DNA of 33,857 nucleotides from Candidatus Cloacimonetes bacterium ADurb.Bin211 (lineage in GTDB: Bacteria; Cloacimonadota; Cloacimonadia; Cloacimonadales; Cloacimonadaceae): assembly GCA_002070045.1 (NCBI GenBank), contig MWCN01000071.1, positions 1 through 33,857 of the forward strand. Direction: 5' to 3'. Positions 1 through 8,585 of the stretch are shown here, piece by piece; the stretch's first letter is position 1; every line of letters starts with the position of its first letter. The notes under the pieces were generated by a model that searched no databases, was not told the origin of the DNA, and saw nothing but the letters and a program-made list of their open reading frames with translations. A program made the position numbers and the translations under genes.

Positions 1-591
1 AGAGATATCAGGAAAAAGAGATTGAGGGCTAACAATGCGAAAATCCATACCCATCTTAGAACAGCCAATCATTAAAGCATTTGCCATATTGTTCCTTCCA
101 TCTCCTACATAGACAAAGACCATATCAGTGAAGGGTTTATGAAGATGTTCCTGAGCTGTAAGTAAATCTGCCAGAACTTGAGTTGGGTGGTCTTGATCGG
201 TTAAACCATTCCAAACTGGGACACCTGCATATTTTGCCAGCTCTTCAACTATTTCCTGACCAAAACCTCTATATTCTATCCCATCATACATTCTACCAAG
301 AACTCTGGCTGTATCAGCAATGGATTCTTTTTTCCCCATCTGACTTCCTGTTGGACCTAAATAAGTTACATTAGCTCCTTGATCATAAGCTGCTACTTCA
401 AAGGCACAACGAGTGCGAGTGCTGTCTTTCTCAAAAATAAGAGCAATATTTTTCCCCTTAAGACGAGGTTGTTCAGTACCAGCATACTTAGCTTTTTTTA
501 GCTGAAGTGCAAGGTCTAATAAAAACTCAATTTCCTGCGGAGTAAAGTCCATCAGCGAAAGAAAATGGCGATTCTTTAAATTTACTGGCAT
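1..591 (-). CDS. argF: Ornithine carbamoyltransferase (partial, N-terminal 197 residues)
   Basis: Transfers the carbamoyl group of carbamoyl phosphate to ornithine to give citrulline (cytoplasm, arginine biosynthesis; the same family also runs in reverse in arginine catabolism). The reading frame is open from the ATG at 591 to the window edge, so the C-terminal ornithine-binding part is missing. Visible signatures are the carbamoyl-phosphate loop STRT at residues 57-60 and HPTQ at 135-138, with the surrounding sequence close to the E. coli ArgI/ArgF type ([27 protein letters not shown]). The start is supported by a ribosome binding site AGGAG about 7 bases upstream. It is divergent from the efflux operon. 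Whether it is anabolic (ArgF) or catabolic (ArcB) cannot be told without its neighbours to the left. Confidence 0.93.
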   Translation of the reverse strand, partial: MPVNLKNRHFLSLMDFTPQEIEFLLDLALQLKKAKYAGTEQPRLKGKNIALIFEKDSTRTRCAFEVAAYDQGANVTYLGPTGSQMGKKESIADTARVLGRMYDGIEYRGFGQEIVEELAKYAGVPVWNGLTDQDHPTQVLADLLTAQEHLHKPFTDMVFVYVGDGRNNMANALMIGCSKMGMDFRIVSPQSLFPDIS

Positions 592-613
592 AATAATCTC
601 CTTTTTTAACTAC

Positions 614-639
614 ATTATATAACCAGCTTTTATAATCAA
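614..639 (-). promoter_or_regulatory. Candidate promoter for the ornithine carbamoyltransferase gene
   Basis: On the minus strand a perfect -10 box TATAAT (614-619) lies 23 bases upstream of the start codon. A possible -35 box TTGATT (634-639) is present with only 14 bases between the boxes, shorter than the usual 16-18. The -10 is convincing by sequence; the -35 is doubtful. Confidence 0.4.
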
Positions 640-667
640 CTTTTAAAGGCAAGAAGTTTTCCTTGTC

Positions 668-689
668 TATTTCTTAACTCACAGAAATA
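668..689. promoter_or_regulatory. Inverted repeat in the divergent argF / efflux intergenic region
   Basis: TATTTCT (668-674) and AGAAATA (683-689) form a perfect 7-bp inverted repeat with an 8-base centre, between two divergent genes. It could be an operator for a dimeric regulator of either transcription unit or a small RNA hairpin. No regulator gene is next to it in this window, so the role is open. The rest of this 223-base spacer shows no gene. Confidence 0.25.
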
Positions 690-814
690 AGGACTTTATT
701 AAATAGTTTGAAGAGAAAAATGAAGGAAACTGAAACATTACAGGTATGTAAAATATGGAGCATTTTTCTCTCTCTATATGAAAAATATCTTAGAACTAAG
801 GAAAAAATAGAATT

Positions 815-2065
815 ATGAAACGCATCATCTGGTTGCTCTTTTTGGTGCCCCTTGCCTTAATGGCTGAGCAATATACCCTGGACGAGCTAATAGATTACGG
901 ATTAAAAAATAGTCTTACAATGCAAAGCTCAGGTTTAACTTATGAATCTATTCGTTCAAACTTAACCTCTGCCAAACTCAATCTTTTGCCTGAAGTCAGT
1001 CTGGATTTAGGTGTCCGTAATGATTTTTACCATCCTGAAACGCCAACAGCCTCTAACATAACTAGTAGTGCTGGCTTCAGCATCAGTAAAAGCCTTAGCT
1101 TGAATGACACCTATTGGTATAACTATAAATATGCCCAGCTGGATGAGAAAAAGGGTGCCCTGGACTTACAGAGTAAAATCAGTTCCTACGCTTATAATGT
1201 ATTTACCGCCTATCTGAATGTGTTAAGCTCACAAAAACAACTGCTTTCGCTAAACAAAAACTTAGAGATTCAGACCAGAGTCTGGGAACAGACTAAAGTG
1301 CTAAATCAACTGGGGAAAAATACCAGTTTTGATGTAAAGGAAAGTGAGATTGCAGTAATGAATTCACGTATCTCTATAATGCAATTGGAAAACACCATCG
1401 CTACAATGAGAAGAGAACTATTCGGCTTAGTTAATATGGAAGATGAAGGATATGATTTAGCTGATTTAGAACCGGATAAAGAATTAACTATACCTGATTT
1501 TTCTCCTGAAACAAGCTATGCTATAAAAACTCTTCAAAATGAGTTAAGTCGTACTCAATTAAGCTTAAAACAAAATAAAACTGATTTTTTGCCCCAATTG
1601 AAGCTCACCTATAGTTTTGCCCGAAATGCTGGAGGCGAAGATTTCTCTTTTGAATCCTACAACACTGAACATACACTTTCTTTAGGAGTAAGCTATTCCA
1701 TCTGGAATCAATTTAAACAAAAGCAAACGGTAAAACGCTCCAATCTAAGTGTTAGAATGGTAGAATTGAATCTCCAGGACCAGCTGGATGCGATGGAACG
1801 CCAGTATGAGATATTAACTCGTGAACTGGAATATCTGAAGCGTCTGGATGAGCTATATCAGGAACAACTGGAACAAGCTAATAATCAAATCCAGATTGCT
1901 GAAGAACGATATCGTCTGGGCTTAATTGATTTACTGGCACTGGATAAGACTCGTGTGGATTTCATCAATTCAGAAATTTCTTATTATTCTAATCGCTATC
2001 AAATTTTAGCTAAACAAGAAGCTATAAATAATCTACTTTCATTAAAAATTATGGGAAAATGGTAA
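815..2065 (+). CDS. TolC-like outer membrane efflux protein
   Basis: A 416-residue outer membrane channel of the OEP/TolC family, the exit duct of a tripartite efflux pump. A signal peptide is visible (basic MKR, hydrophobic core to about residue 16, cleavage probably after LMA). The rest is rich in long helical, coiled-coil-like stretches with heptad-like Leu/Gln/Glu spacing (about residues 120-205 and 320-405), in two similar halves as expected of OEP repeats. The length is usual for the family. A weak ribosome binding site (AAGGA) lies rather far upstream. It is the first gene of a four-gene operon; 10 bases separate it from the adaptor gene, which supports a dedicated channel for this MacAB-type pump. 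Substrate unknown. Confidence 0.88.
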   Translation: MKRIIWLLFLVPLALMAEQYTLDELIDYGLKNSLTMQSSGLTYESIRSNLTSAKLNLLPEVSLDLGVRNDFYHPETPTASNITSSAGFSISKSLSLNDTYWYNYKYAQLDEKKGALDLQSKISSYAYNVFTAYLNVLSSQKQLLSLNKNLEIQTRVWEQTKVLNQLGKNTSFDVKESEIAVMNSRISIMQLENTIATMRRELFGLVNMEDEGYDLADLEPDKELTIPDFSPETSYAIKTLQNELSRTQLSLKQNKTDFLPQLKLTYSFARNAGGEDFSFESYNTEHTLSLGVSYSIWNQFKQKQTVKRSNLSVRMVELNLQDQLDAMERQYEILTRELEYLKRLDELYQEQLEQANNQIQIAEERYRLGLIDLLALDKTRVDFINSEISYYSNRYQILAKQEAINNLLSLKIMGKW

Positions 2066-2075
2066 AGAAGGACTT

Positions 2076-3341
2076 ATGAAAAAGAAATACCTCACTTACA
2101 TCATTATTGTCGCTGTAATCATCATAGCAATCGTAGTTTTCACACAAATCAAGAAAAAGAAAAATATGCCAGAATGGAGAACTGAAACTCCCTCAATAGG
2201 CACTATCCGTGAAGTAGTGACCGCAACTGGTTCATTAAATCCAACAATGCTGGTAGAAGTAGGAACAGAGGTGTCCGGGAAAATAGAAAAATTATATAAG
2301 GATTTCAATGACACCGTTAAAAAGGGTGATTTACTGGCAAAACTGGATACGGATATTTTAACTGCCAATCTTGAGTCCGCCAGAGCAGATGTGAATAAAG
2401 CTACCATCGTTCGTGATGATGCTAAGATGGAATATGAAACCAGTAAAACCCTTTATGAAAAAGGTATGGGATCTCAATATGAAATGGAAAAAAATCTTTA
2501 TGCCTATCAACAGGCAGAACAGAATCTGGCAAATGCTATCCTGAAACTTAAAACTGCACAAAAAAATCTCCAGAATGCCTCCATTACTTCCCCCATAAAT
2601 GGAGTGGTAGTCTCCAGAGAAGTTTCAGAAGGACAGACAGTTGCCGCCGCAATGAGTTCTCCTACACTATTCAAAATTGCAAATAACCTTGATCTGATGC
2701 AGATTACGGCTGTGGTAGATGAGGCAGATATAGGAAAAGTAAGAGTAGGTATGCCAGTAGAATTCACTGTTGATGCTTATCCTGAAGAGCAATTCTATGG
2801 CACGGTCAATCAAATCCGATTAAACTCTATTATTGAACAAAATGTAGTAAGTTATAATGTTATCATAGATACGGATAATCCAGAACATAAACTACTTCCA
2901 GGTATGACTACCAATGTTACTATAATTGTCCAATCCAAAGAAGATGTTATGTGTATACCTGTTACAGCTACCCGATTCCTACCCAGTAAAGAAGTGTGGG
3001 AACTATTTGGTTTAAAATGGGATGATAATCTAATAACCAAAGCTCGTAGAGCAGCTATGCAAGCAGCTACATCTTCTAAGAATTCCACAGCAGGAAGTAC
3101 CGAACATTCAGGATATAGTAATGCTTCTAACGGAAAAGCTAAATTTTCCACTATCTGGGTTCTCAAGGATAATATCCCGGAACTTACTGTGGTACAAACC
3201 GGAATTTCTGATGGCGCATATTTAGAAGTACTAAGCCAACTTGACCCTAAGGCAAAAATTATTACTGGAATCAACTACAAAGATGCCTCCCAAATAACAA
3301 GCAATAGTGCTTTAGGTGGTCCTATGGGAGGCAGATTCTAA
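2076..3341 (+). CDS. MacA-like periplasmic adaptor (HlyD/RND membrane fusion family)
   Basis: A 421-residue membrane fusion protein that bridges the inner-membrane ABC transporter and the TolC-like channel. Residues about 5-24 are one hydrophobic inner-membrane anchor. A first half-lipoyl segment follows (GTEVSGKIEKLY, about 65-90), then a helical hairpin (about 95-165), the second half-lipoyl segment (SPINGVVVSREVSEGQTV, about 172-190), a beta-barrel part and a membrane-proximal domain near the C-terminus. A low-complexity Ser/Ala/Asn-rich insert (about residues 325-352) sits before the last domain and is unusual. It lies 10 bases after the channel gene and 2 bases before the ATPase gene. 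Family assignment is firm; the pump's substrate is not deducible. Confidence 0.9.
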   Translation: MKKKYLTYIIIVAVIIIAIVVFTQIKKKKNMPEWRTETPSIGTIREVVTATGSLNPTMLVEVGTEVSGKIEKLYKDFNDTVKKGDLLAKLDTDILTANLESARADVNKATIVRDDAKMEYETSKTLYEKGMGSQYEMEKNLYAYQQAEQNLANAILKLKTAQKNLQNASITSPINGVVVSREVSEGQTVAAAMSSPTLFKIANNLDLMQITAVVDEADIGKVRVGMPVEFTVDAYPEEQFYGTVNQIRLNSIIEQNVVSYNVIIDTDNPEHKLLPGMTTNVTIIVQSKEDVMCIPVTATRFLPSKEVWELFGLKWDDNLITKARRAAMQAATSSKNSTAGSTEHSGYSNASNGKAKFSTIWVLKDNIPELTVVQTGISDGAYLEVLSQLDPKAKIITGINYKDASQITSNSALGGPMGGRF

Positions 3342-3343
3342 GT

Positions 3344-4105
3344 ATGAACAACAATGTTCTAATCAGCGTTAGAGGTTTAACCAAGACCTACCAAATGGGT
3401 GAAGTTTATGTCCATGCGCTTAGAGGAATAGACCTGGATATAGATAATGGTGAATTTGTTGCTATTATGGGAGCCAGCGGTTCAGGAAAGACTACATTTA
3501 TGAATCTATTAGGCTGTCTTGATAAACCAACTTCGGGCACTTATTTACTGGATAACATAAATGTTGCAGAAATGGATGATCAGGCTATAACGCAAGTGAG
3601 AAACCAGAAGATTGGATATGTGTTCCAGGCATTTTATCTTCTTCCAAGGACTACGGCGCTGGAAAATGTTGAGCTACCTTTGCTCTATTGCCGTAAAATG
3701 CACCCCAAAGAACGCAGAGAAAAAGCTTTGCATGCTCTGGAAGTAGTTGGATTAGCGGACCGCGCAAAACACTATCCCAATCAGCTTTCTGGAGGTCAAC
3801 AGCAAAGAGTGGCAATAGCTAGAGCCATAGTAAATGACCCCGTCTTTATCCTGGCTGATGAACCAACTGGAAATCTGGATACTCGCACCAGCGTGGAAGT
3901 AATGGAACTTTTCCAGCAGCTCCATTCTCAAGGTAAAACTATCGTTTTGGTAACTCATGAATTTGATATATCACGCTATACACTCAGAATTATAACCTTC
4001 CGTGATGGCAAAGTAATCTCGGATATACCCAATGAAGATGTGCACATTGCTTCTGAAGATTTGAAAAAATTGCCTCGTCTGGATATAGAGGAGGAGGTCT
4101 CATAA
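3344..4105 (+). CDS. MacB-type ABC transporter ATP-binding protein
   Basis: A 253-residue ABC ATPase of the LolD/MacB (MJ0796) class that powers the partner permease. All motifs are present: Walker A GASGSGKTT at 43-51, Q-loop Gln95, signature LSGGQ at 148-152, Walker B FILADE at 168-173 and switch His205. E. coli MacB is a fusion of ATPase and permease; here the two are separate genes, as in many Gram-negative and Gram-positive relatives. The stop codon is followed at once by the permease start codon, so translation is probably coupled. Likely forms a homodimer at the inner membrane. LolCDE-type lipoprotein release is an alternative family role, but the adjacent MacA and TolC genes favour efflux. 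Confidence 0.93.
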   Translation: MNNNVLISVRGLTKTYQMGEVYVHALRGIDLDIDNGEFVAIMGASGSGKTTFMNLLGCLDKPTSGTYLLDNINVAEMDDQAITQVRNQKIGYVFQAFYLLPRTTALENVELPLLYCRKMHPKERREKALHALEVVGLADRAKHYPNQLSGGQQQRVAIARAIVNDPVFILADEPTGNLDTRTSVEVMELFQQLHSQGKTIVLVTHEFDISRYTLRIITFRDGKVISDIPNEDVHIASEDLKKLPRLDIEEEVS

Positions 4106-5323
4106 ATGGATATTTTAAGCATTATGAGAATTGCCTTTAAATCCCTTGCTCGTAATAAGACCAGGACATTTCTAACTATGCTCGGCATAATTATCGGTGT
4201 GGGAGCAGTTATAACTATGATTGCTATTGGTCAAGGCGCCACTAAGGTAGTAAATGAACAAATTAGCAGTATGGGAACTAATGTCATCATTGTTATGTCC
4301 AATATGAGCAATAGCCAGAGCAGAGCAAGACAGGCTGCGGGTTCTGGGAATCTACTGGATGAAGGAGATGTAAAAGCTATACAGGAAAAGGTTGATGGGG
4401 TTCTCTATATCTCTCCAGTTTATAGCACCTTCGGACAATTAAAGTATGGTAGTAATAACTGGAGAGGTAGTATTACTGGCGTAGATGTTGACTACTTCCT
4501 TATTCGCGATCTATCATTGGAATCCGGACAATACTTTTATCCTTCAGAAGTGGAAAGTGGAGCTAAAGTCTGTGTTATAGGAAAAACTGTAGCTGATAAT
4601 CTCTTTGTGGGTGAAGACCCAGTAGGGAAAACAATGCGGATCCGTCATATCCCTTTCACTATCAAAGGAGTTCTTAAATCTAAGGGTGCAAGTTCTATGG
4701 GAATGGACCAGGATGATATTGTTATCGCTCCACATACTACTACAGTGAGTAGATTGATTGGACAGCGCTGGAAATTTATGACTATTATGGTCTCAGCTGT
4801 CTCTAAAGAAAGAATTCCTATGGTTCAAGAAGATATAATGAATCTGCTGCTTACCCGTCATAATGGAACCACTCGTGATGACTTTATAGTTCGTTCTCAA
4901 ACTGATATTGCCGAAGCCGCAAGCACCGTCTCCAATACTTTAACCGTTCTTCTGGCTAGTATTGCCGGGATATCTCTTTTGGTTGGTGGAATTGGTATAA
5001 TGAACATTATGCTGGTCTCAGTAACCGAACGTATCAAGGAAATTGGAATCCGAATGGCAGTAGGAGCAAGTAAACGAGATGTTCTTCTTCAATTCATTAT
5101 TGAAGCCATTACTATTAGCTTGATCGGTGGTTTAATTGGAATTATTATGGGATGGTCTCTTGCTGTAGTTCTTGGCCAAACTATGGATTGGAGTATATCT
5201 GTAACACCATGGTCTATCCTGCTGGCAGTAGGTTTCTCCTGTGCGGTAGGGATATTCTTTGGATGGTATCCTGCACGCAAAGCAGCTAATCTAAATCTGA
5301 TTGATGCCCTTAGATATGAATAA
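4106..5323 (+). CDS. MacB-type ABC transporter permease
   Basis: A 405-residue permease with the MacB/FtsX topology: one transmembrane helix near the N-terminus (about residues 22-42), a large periplasmic domain (about 45-275), then three transmembrane helices (about 278-305, 325-352 and 365-385). The conserved segment before the second helix group (GIMNIMLVSVTERIKEIGI and RMAVGA) is the usual coupling region. The start ATG directly follows the TAA of the ATPase gene, with GGAGG just upstream inside that gene as ribosome binding site. It transmits ATP-driven conformational change to the MacA-like adaptor rather than moving substrate through the membrane itself (known for MacB). Confidence 0.92.
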   Translation: MDILSIMRIAFKSLARNKTRTFLTMLGIIIGVGAVITMIAIGQGATKVVNEQISSMGTNVIIVMSNMSNSQSRARQAAGSGNLLDEGDVKAIQEKVDGVLYISPVYSTFGQLKYGSNNWRGSITGVDVDYFLIRDLSLESGQYFYPSEVESGAKVCVIGKTVADNLFVGEDPVGKTMRIRHIPFTIKGVLKSKGASSMGMDQDDIVIAPHTTTVSRLIGQRWKFMTIMVSAVSKERIPMVQEDIMNLLLTRHNGTTRDDFIVRSQTDIAEAASTVSNTLTVLLASIAGISLLVGGIGIMNIMLVSVTERIKEIGIRMAVGASKRDVLLQFIIEAITISLIGGLIGIIMGWSLAVVLGQTMDWSISVTPWSILLAVGFSCAVGIFFGWYPARKAANLNLIDALRYE

Positions 5324-5376
5324 GAAAAGAGAATTAAAATATATATTAGATAATTGACAGGTTCTATTGAATGAGG

Positions 5377-6873
5377 TTATTCGGGTTTCATCTGAGGAAA
5401 CAGGATAACCTCTTTGATAGAATCATTTTCCGTAAGGAGCATAACTAAACGGTCAATACCAATCCCTAAACCACCCATTGGAGGCATACCATATTCCAGA
5501 GCCTCCAGAAAGTCTTCATCTACCACAGCAGCTTCTTCATCACCCAACGCTCTTAGTGCAGCTTGTGCTTCAAGTCTAACTCTTTGTTCCAGGGGGTCAT
5601 TAAGTTCACTGAAAGCATTGGCAAGCTCATATCCGGCAACAACTAATTCAAAGCGATCAGCCCAGAAAGGATTATCTGGTTTAGCTTTTGCCAGAGGTGA
5701 GACCTCCTTGGGAAAATCAGTTACGAATGTGGGCTGAATAATTTTCTCTTCCACCATATTCTCATAGATTAAATATATTAGTTTGCCAGTTTTAGAACCA
5801 GGTGGAATCTCAATATCATACTGTTTACAAAAAGCCAGAGCCTGCTCATAATCATCTTCAGAAAGTTCCAAGCCAAGATATTCTTTTAATAGTTCCTGCA
5901 TTGAAGCTTTATGAAAAGGCCTGGATAAATCTATATCATATCCCCGAAATTTATAACCTGACTGATGAAGCACATCCATCGCCAAATATTGTAATAAAGA
6001 TTCGGTTAACTCCATCATACCTTCTAAATCGGAATAGGCTTCATAAAGTTCCAGCATAGTAAATTCTGGATTGTGGGTGCGGTCCATTCCTTCATTACGA
6101 AAATCTTTACCTAATTCATAAACTTTTTCAAAACCACCTACAATGAGTCTTTTCAAATATAGTTCCGTGGCAATTCTAAGATATAAATCAATATTTAAGG
6201 CATTATGATGGGTTACAAATGGGCGAGCATTTGCTCCTCCATAAAGAGGTTGAAGAATAGGAGTTTCCACTTCAATAAATTCTCGTTCATCCAGAAATAA
6301 ACGAATAGCTGAAATGATTTTTGCTCTCCGAATAAAAATATCCCGATGAGATGGGTTTAATAACAAGTCAAGGTAGCGTTTGCGATAACGAAGTTCCACA
6401 TCAGATAAGGCTGAATATCGCACTAATTTGCCATCTATGACTTTTTCTTTTATAGGAGGTAGCGGCCTAAGATTCTTGGCTAATAAACTTATTTGGTTAG
6501 CTTTAAGAGAATATTCTCCTGCCTGAGTAAAAAACAAAGTCCCTTTTGCCTGGATAAAGTCACCTGAATCACAAAGCTTGAAAAGTTCATAATTTTCTTC
6601 GCCCACCAGGTTTTGTGCCACATAAATCTGAATTTTTCCACTGGCATCTTCCAGGTCACCAAAACCAAGTTTGCCCTGACGACGCATTGCTACAAGTCTT
6701 CCAGCCAATATAACTTCTTGACCAGAAGTCGCCCATTCTTCTTTTCCGCTTAGAACTTCAATTATTTTATGAGTTCTATGTGATTTTATAGGATAAGGGT
6801 CAATTCCAGCAGTATGTAGCTTCTCCAGCTTTTGTTTACGAAGCTGAATAAATTGGTTCTCCCGGGATTGCAT
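5377..6873 (-). CDS. lysS: Lysyl-tRNA synthetase, class II
   Basis: Charges tRNA-Lys with lysine in the cytoplasm. The 498-residue length fits class II LysRS. The N-terminal OB-fold anticodon-binding domain spans about residues 55-145. In the catalytic domain, motif 2 is FRNEGMDRTHNPEFT and motif 3 is near the C-terminus (GLGIGIDRLVMLLT). The start ATG lies 2 bases after the stop codon of the upstream rpsA gene with no clear ribosome binding site of its own, so translation is probably coupled to rpsA. Convergent with the efflux operon; no strong terminator hairpin was seen in the 53-base gap. Confidence 0.96.
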   Translation of the reverse strand: MQSRENQFIQLRKQKLEKLHTAGIDPYPIKSHRTHKIIEVLSGKEEWATSGQEVILAGRLVAMRRQGKLGFGDLEDASGKIQIYVAQNLVGEENYELFKLCDSGDFIQAKGTLFFTQAGEYSLKANQISLLAKNLRPLPPIKEKVIDGKLVRYSALSDVELRYRKRYLDLLLNPSHRDIFIRRAKIISAIRLFLDEREFIEVETPILQPLYGGANARPFVTHHNALNIDLYLRIATELYLKRLIVGGFEKVYELGKDFRNEGMDRTHNPEFTMLELYEAYSDLEGMMELTESLLQYLAMDVLHQSGYKFRGYDIDLSRPFHKASMQELLKEYLGLELSEDDYEQALAFCKQYDIEIPPGSKTGKLIYLIYENMVEEKIIQPTFVTDFPKEVSPLAKAKPDNPFWADRFELVVAGYELANAFSELNDPLEQRVRLEAQAALRALGDEEAAVVDEDFLEALEYGMPPMGGLGIGIDRLVMLLTENDSIKEVILFPQMKPE

Positions 6874-6875
6874 TA

Positions 6876-8372
6876 TTATAAATCTTTAAAGGGATTATCG
6901 TCTGATGGATTGGTTTTTTGCACCGCATATCTACGCCATTCTTCATCACTACGGAATTTACTATTTCTCCGTGATGGTATAGAGCCATCTCGCTGACTGT
7001 AATGTTCATCAGTCTTTTTACGCTGATTCCTACTTTCTTCTGGTAAATGATCTGGATAATCAAGAGTCAAACGACGATTATCCCTATCTATTTCAGTAAC
7101 TACAAGATTGACTTCATCACCAGCTTTAAAAGAATCTTTCTCTCTCACACGAGAGCGAGGTAATAGACCTGTAATGCCATCTGCTACGGTGACAAACACA
7201 CCAAAATTGGTAGAGCTTTCTACTTTGCCCAGGAAGGGTATATCTATTTGCACAATCTCATCTATATTATCCCAGGGATCAGCTTGAAGTGCCCGCATTG
7301 AAAGTGATATCTTCTGGTTATCTGGATCTATTCTCAAAATTTGGGCTTCCACAAAATCACCTTCTTTTAATATTTCTTTCGGATGAGATATATTGCGTTT
7401 ATGACTTATTTCTGATATGGGAATAAGACCTTCAACTCCTGGTTTGAGTTCCACAAAAGCACCAAAATCAAGTAAACGAAGAACACGACAGTTGACTATA
7501 TCGCCTTCCTGATTTTCCTTAACAAATTGTTCAAAAGGATTATCTTGTAAAGCTCGCATAGAAAGAGCTATTTTATCTTCTTTTATATCCAATATCTTTA
7601 CTTCTATTTCCTGACCAACTTTTAGCACATCCTGAGGTCTGGCAACATGTTGCCAGGAAATCTCGGATACATGAAGTAGACCTTCTATATCTCCCAAATC
7701 CACAAAGGCTCCAAAATTCGTCATCCGCATAACTTTACCCTTTACTACATCTTGAGGATGAAGCTTTTCCAGGGCAGCCATTTTTTTGTCTTGTTCCTGA
7801 GCTTCAAGAACTTGACGATGAGATACTACTACTCTACGACAATTATCCGAACATTCTATAACCTGAAAATCCAATGTTTTGCCGATGTATTTTTCTTTAG
7901 GTTCAGCACCGTGAAGTGATATCTGGGATAATGGACAAAATGCTCTGGCACCAAGCACATCAACATTAAATCCACCCTTAGTGATTCCATAAACTTTTCC
8001 AGATACAGGGATTTTGCGTTCGTAAGCATCCATAAGGGCATTTTTATCTACATACTGACGAGTTAAACTCTTACCAATGACAAAACCTTGCTCATTAGAA
8101 TCAACAATATAGCCCTTTAGATTATCTCCGATAGAATAATTTAATTCGCCTTTTTCATTAGCATATTCACTTACATCGGCATAGGCATCATACTTGCCAC
8201 CAAGATTGACGATTATAAATTTATCGCTGATATCTATTATGGGAGCTTCAACAACATCTCCCTTTTTATATTCAGCAGTGTTCTGGAAGGATTCTTCCAG
8301 TAAGCGGTTATATTCTTCCCGCATAACTTTAATTGCAGTTTTACTGCGTGTTTCTTTTACTCTTTCTGACAT
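6876..8372 (-). CDS. rpsA: 30S ribosomal protein S1
   Basis: RNA-binding ribosomal protein that helps mRNA docking on the 30S subunit. The start chosen gives 498 residues beginning MSERVKE; an upstream in-frame ATG at 8405 is less likely because the ATG at 8372 has a strong ribosome binding site (GAGGAG, 7 bases away). Five S1/OB repeats are visible. The third and fourth are the most typical, with the patterns NFGAFVDL, DFGAFVEL and SMRAL. The C-terminus is charged and low-complexity (about residues 440-498). E. coli S1 has six repeats; five is within the range for other phyla. First gene of an rpsA-lysS translation operon. Confidence 0.93.
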   Translation of the reverse strand: MSERVKETRSKTAIKVMREEYNRLLEESFQNTAEYKKGDVVEAPIIDISDKFIIVNLGGKYDAYADVSEYANEKGELNYSIGDNLKGYIVDSNEQGFVIGKSLTRQYVDKNALMDAYERKIPVSGKVYGITKGGFNVDVLGARAFCPLSQISLHGAEPKEKYIGKTLDFQVIECSDNCRRVVVSHRQVLEAQEQDKKMAALEKLHPQDVVKGKVMRMTNFGAFVDLGDIEGLLHVSEISWQHVARPQDVLKVGQEIEVKILDIKEDKIALSMRALQDNPFEQFVKENQEGDIVNCRVLRLLDFGAFVELKPGVEGLIPISEISHKRNISHPKEILKEGDFVEAQILRIDPDNQKISLSMRALQADPWDNIDEIVQIDIPFLGKVESSTNFGVFVTVADGITGLLPRSRVREKDSFKAGDEVNLVVTEIDRDNRRLTLDYPDHLPEESRNQRKKTDEHYSQRDGSIPSRRNSKFRSDEEWRRYAVQKTNPSDDNPFKDL

Positions 8373-8526
8373 AATTGACTCCTCAGGACAATTCAAGTAT
8401 ATCAACTTTTCAGAAAGTCTTTTTTTGTAAAGGTTTTTTTATACTTCCCTGGCATATTCTTCCTCTCTAAGATGAATATTAGCGCTAAAACACTAGCTCT
8501 TACCTATATAAATTGCAAAAATCCGC

Positions 8527-8551
8527 TTGACTAAATGATTATTTATATAAA
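8527..8551 (+). promoter_or_regulatory. Candidate promoter of the glycerate kinase gene
   Basis: TTGACT (8527-8532) and TATAAA (8546-8551) with 13 bases between them, which is short. If correct, transcription would begin near 8558, after the ATG at 8535, which supports the TTG start at 8586. A perfect 10-bp palindrome TTAGCGCTAA (8479-8488) lies further upstream and could be an operator. Confidence 0.3.
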
Positions 8552-8585
8552 AAGGAATAAATTAATAAAATTCAGGAGCTTTAAT

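Noticed and set aside
183-374. A 63-codon plus-strand frame at the left edge
   Set aside because: Antisense to the conserved catalytic part of ornithine carbamoyltransferase.
2096-3274. Several open frames antisense to the MacA-like gene (up to 140 codons)
   Set aside because: They lie wholly inside a well-supported gene on the other strand, lack ribosome binding sites and show no recognisable domains.
8373-8405. Upstream ATG at 8405 as rpsA start
   Set aside because: No ribosome binding site there; ATG at 8372 has GAGGAG at the right distance and gives the expected S1 N-terminus.
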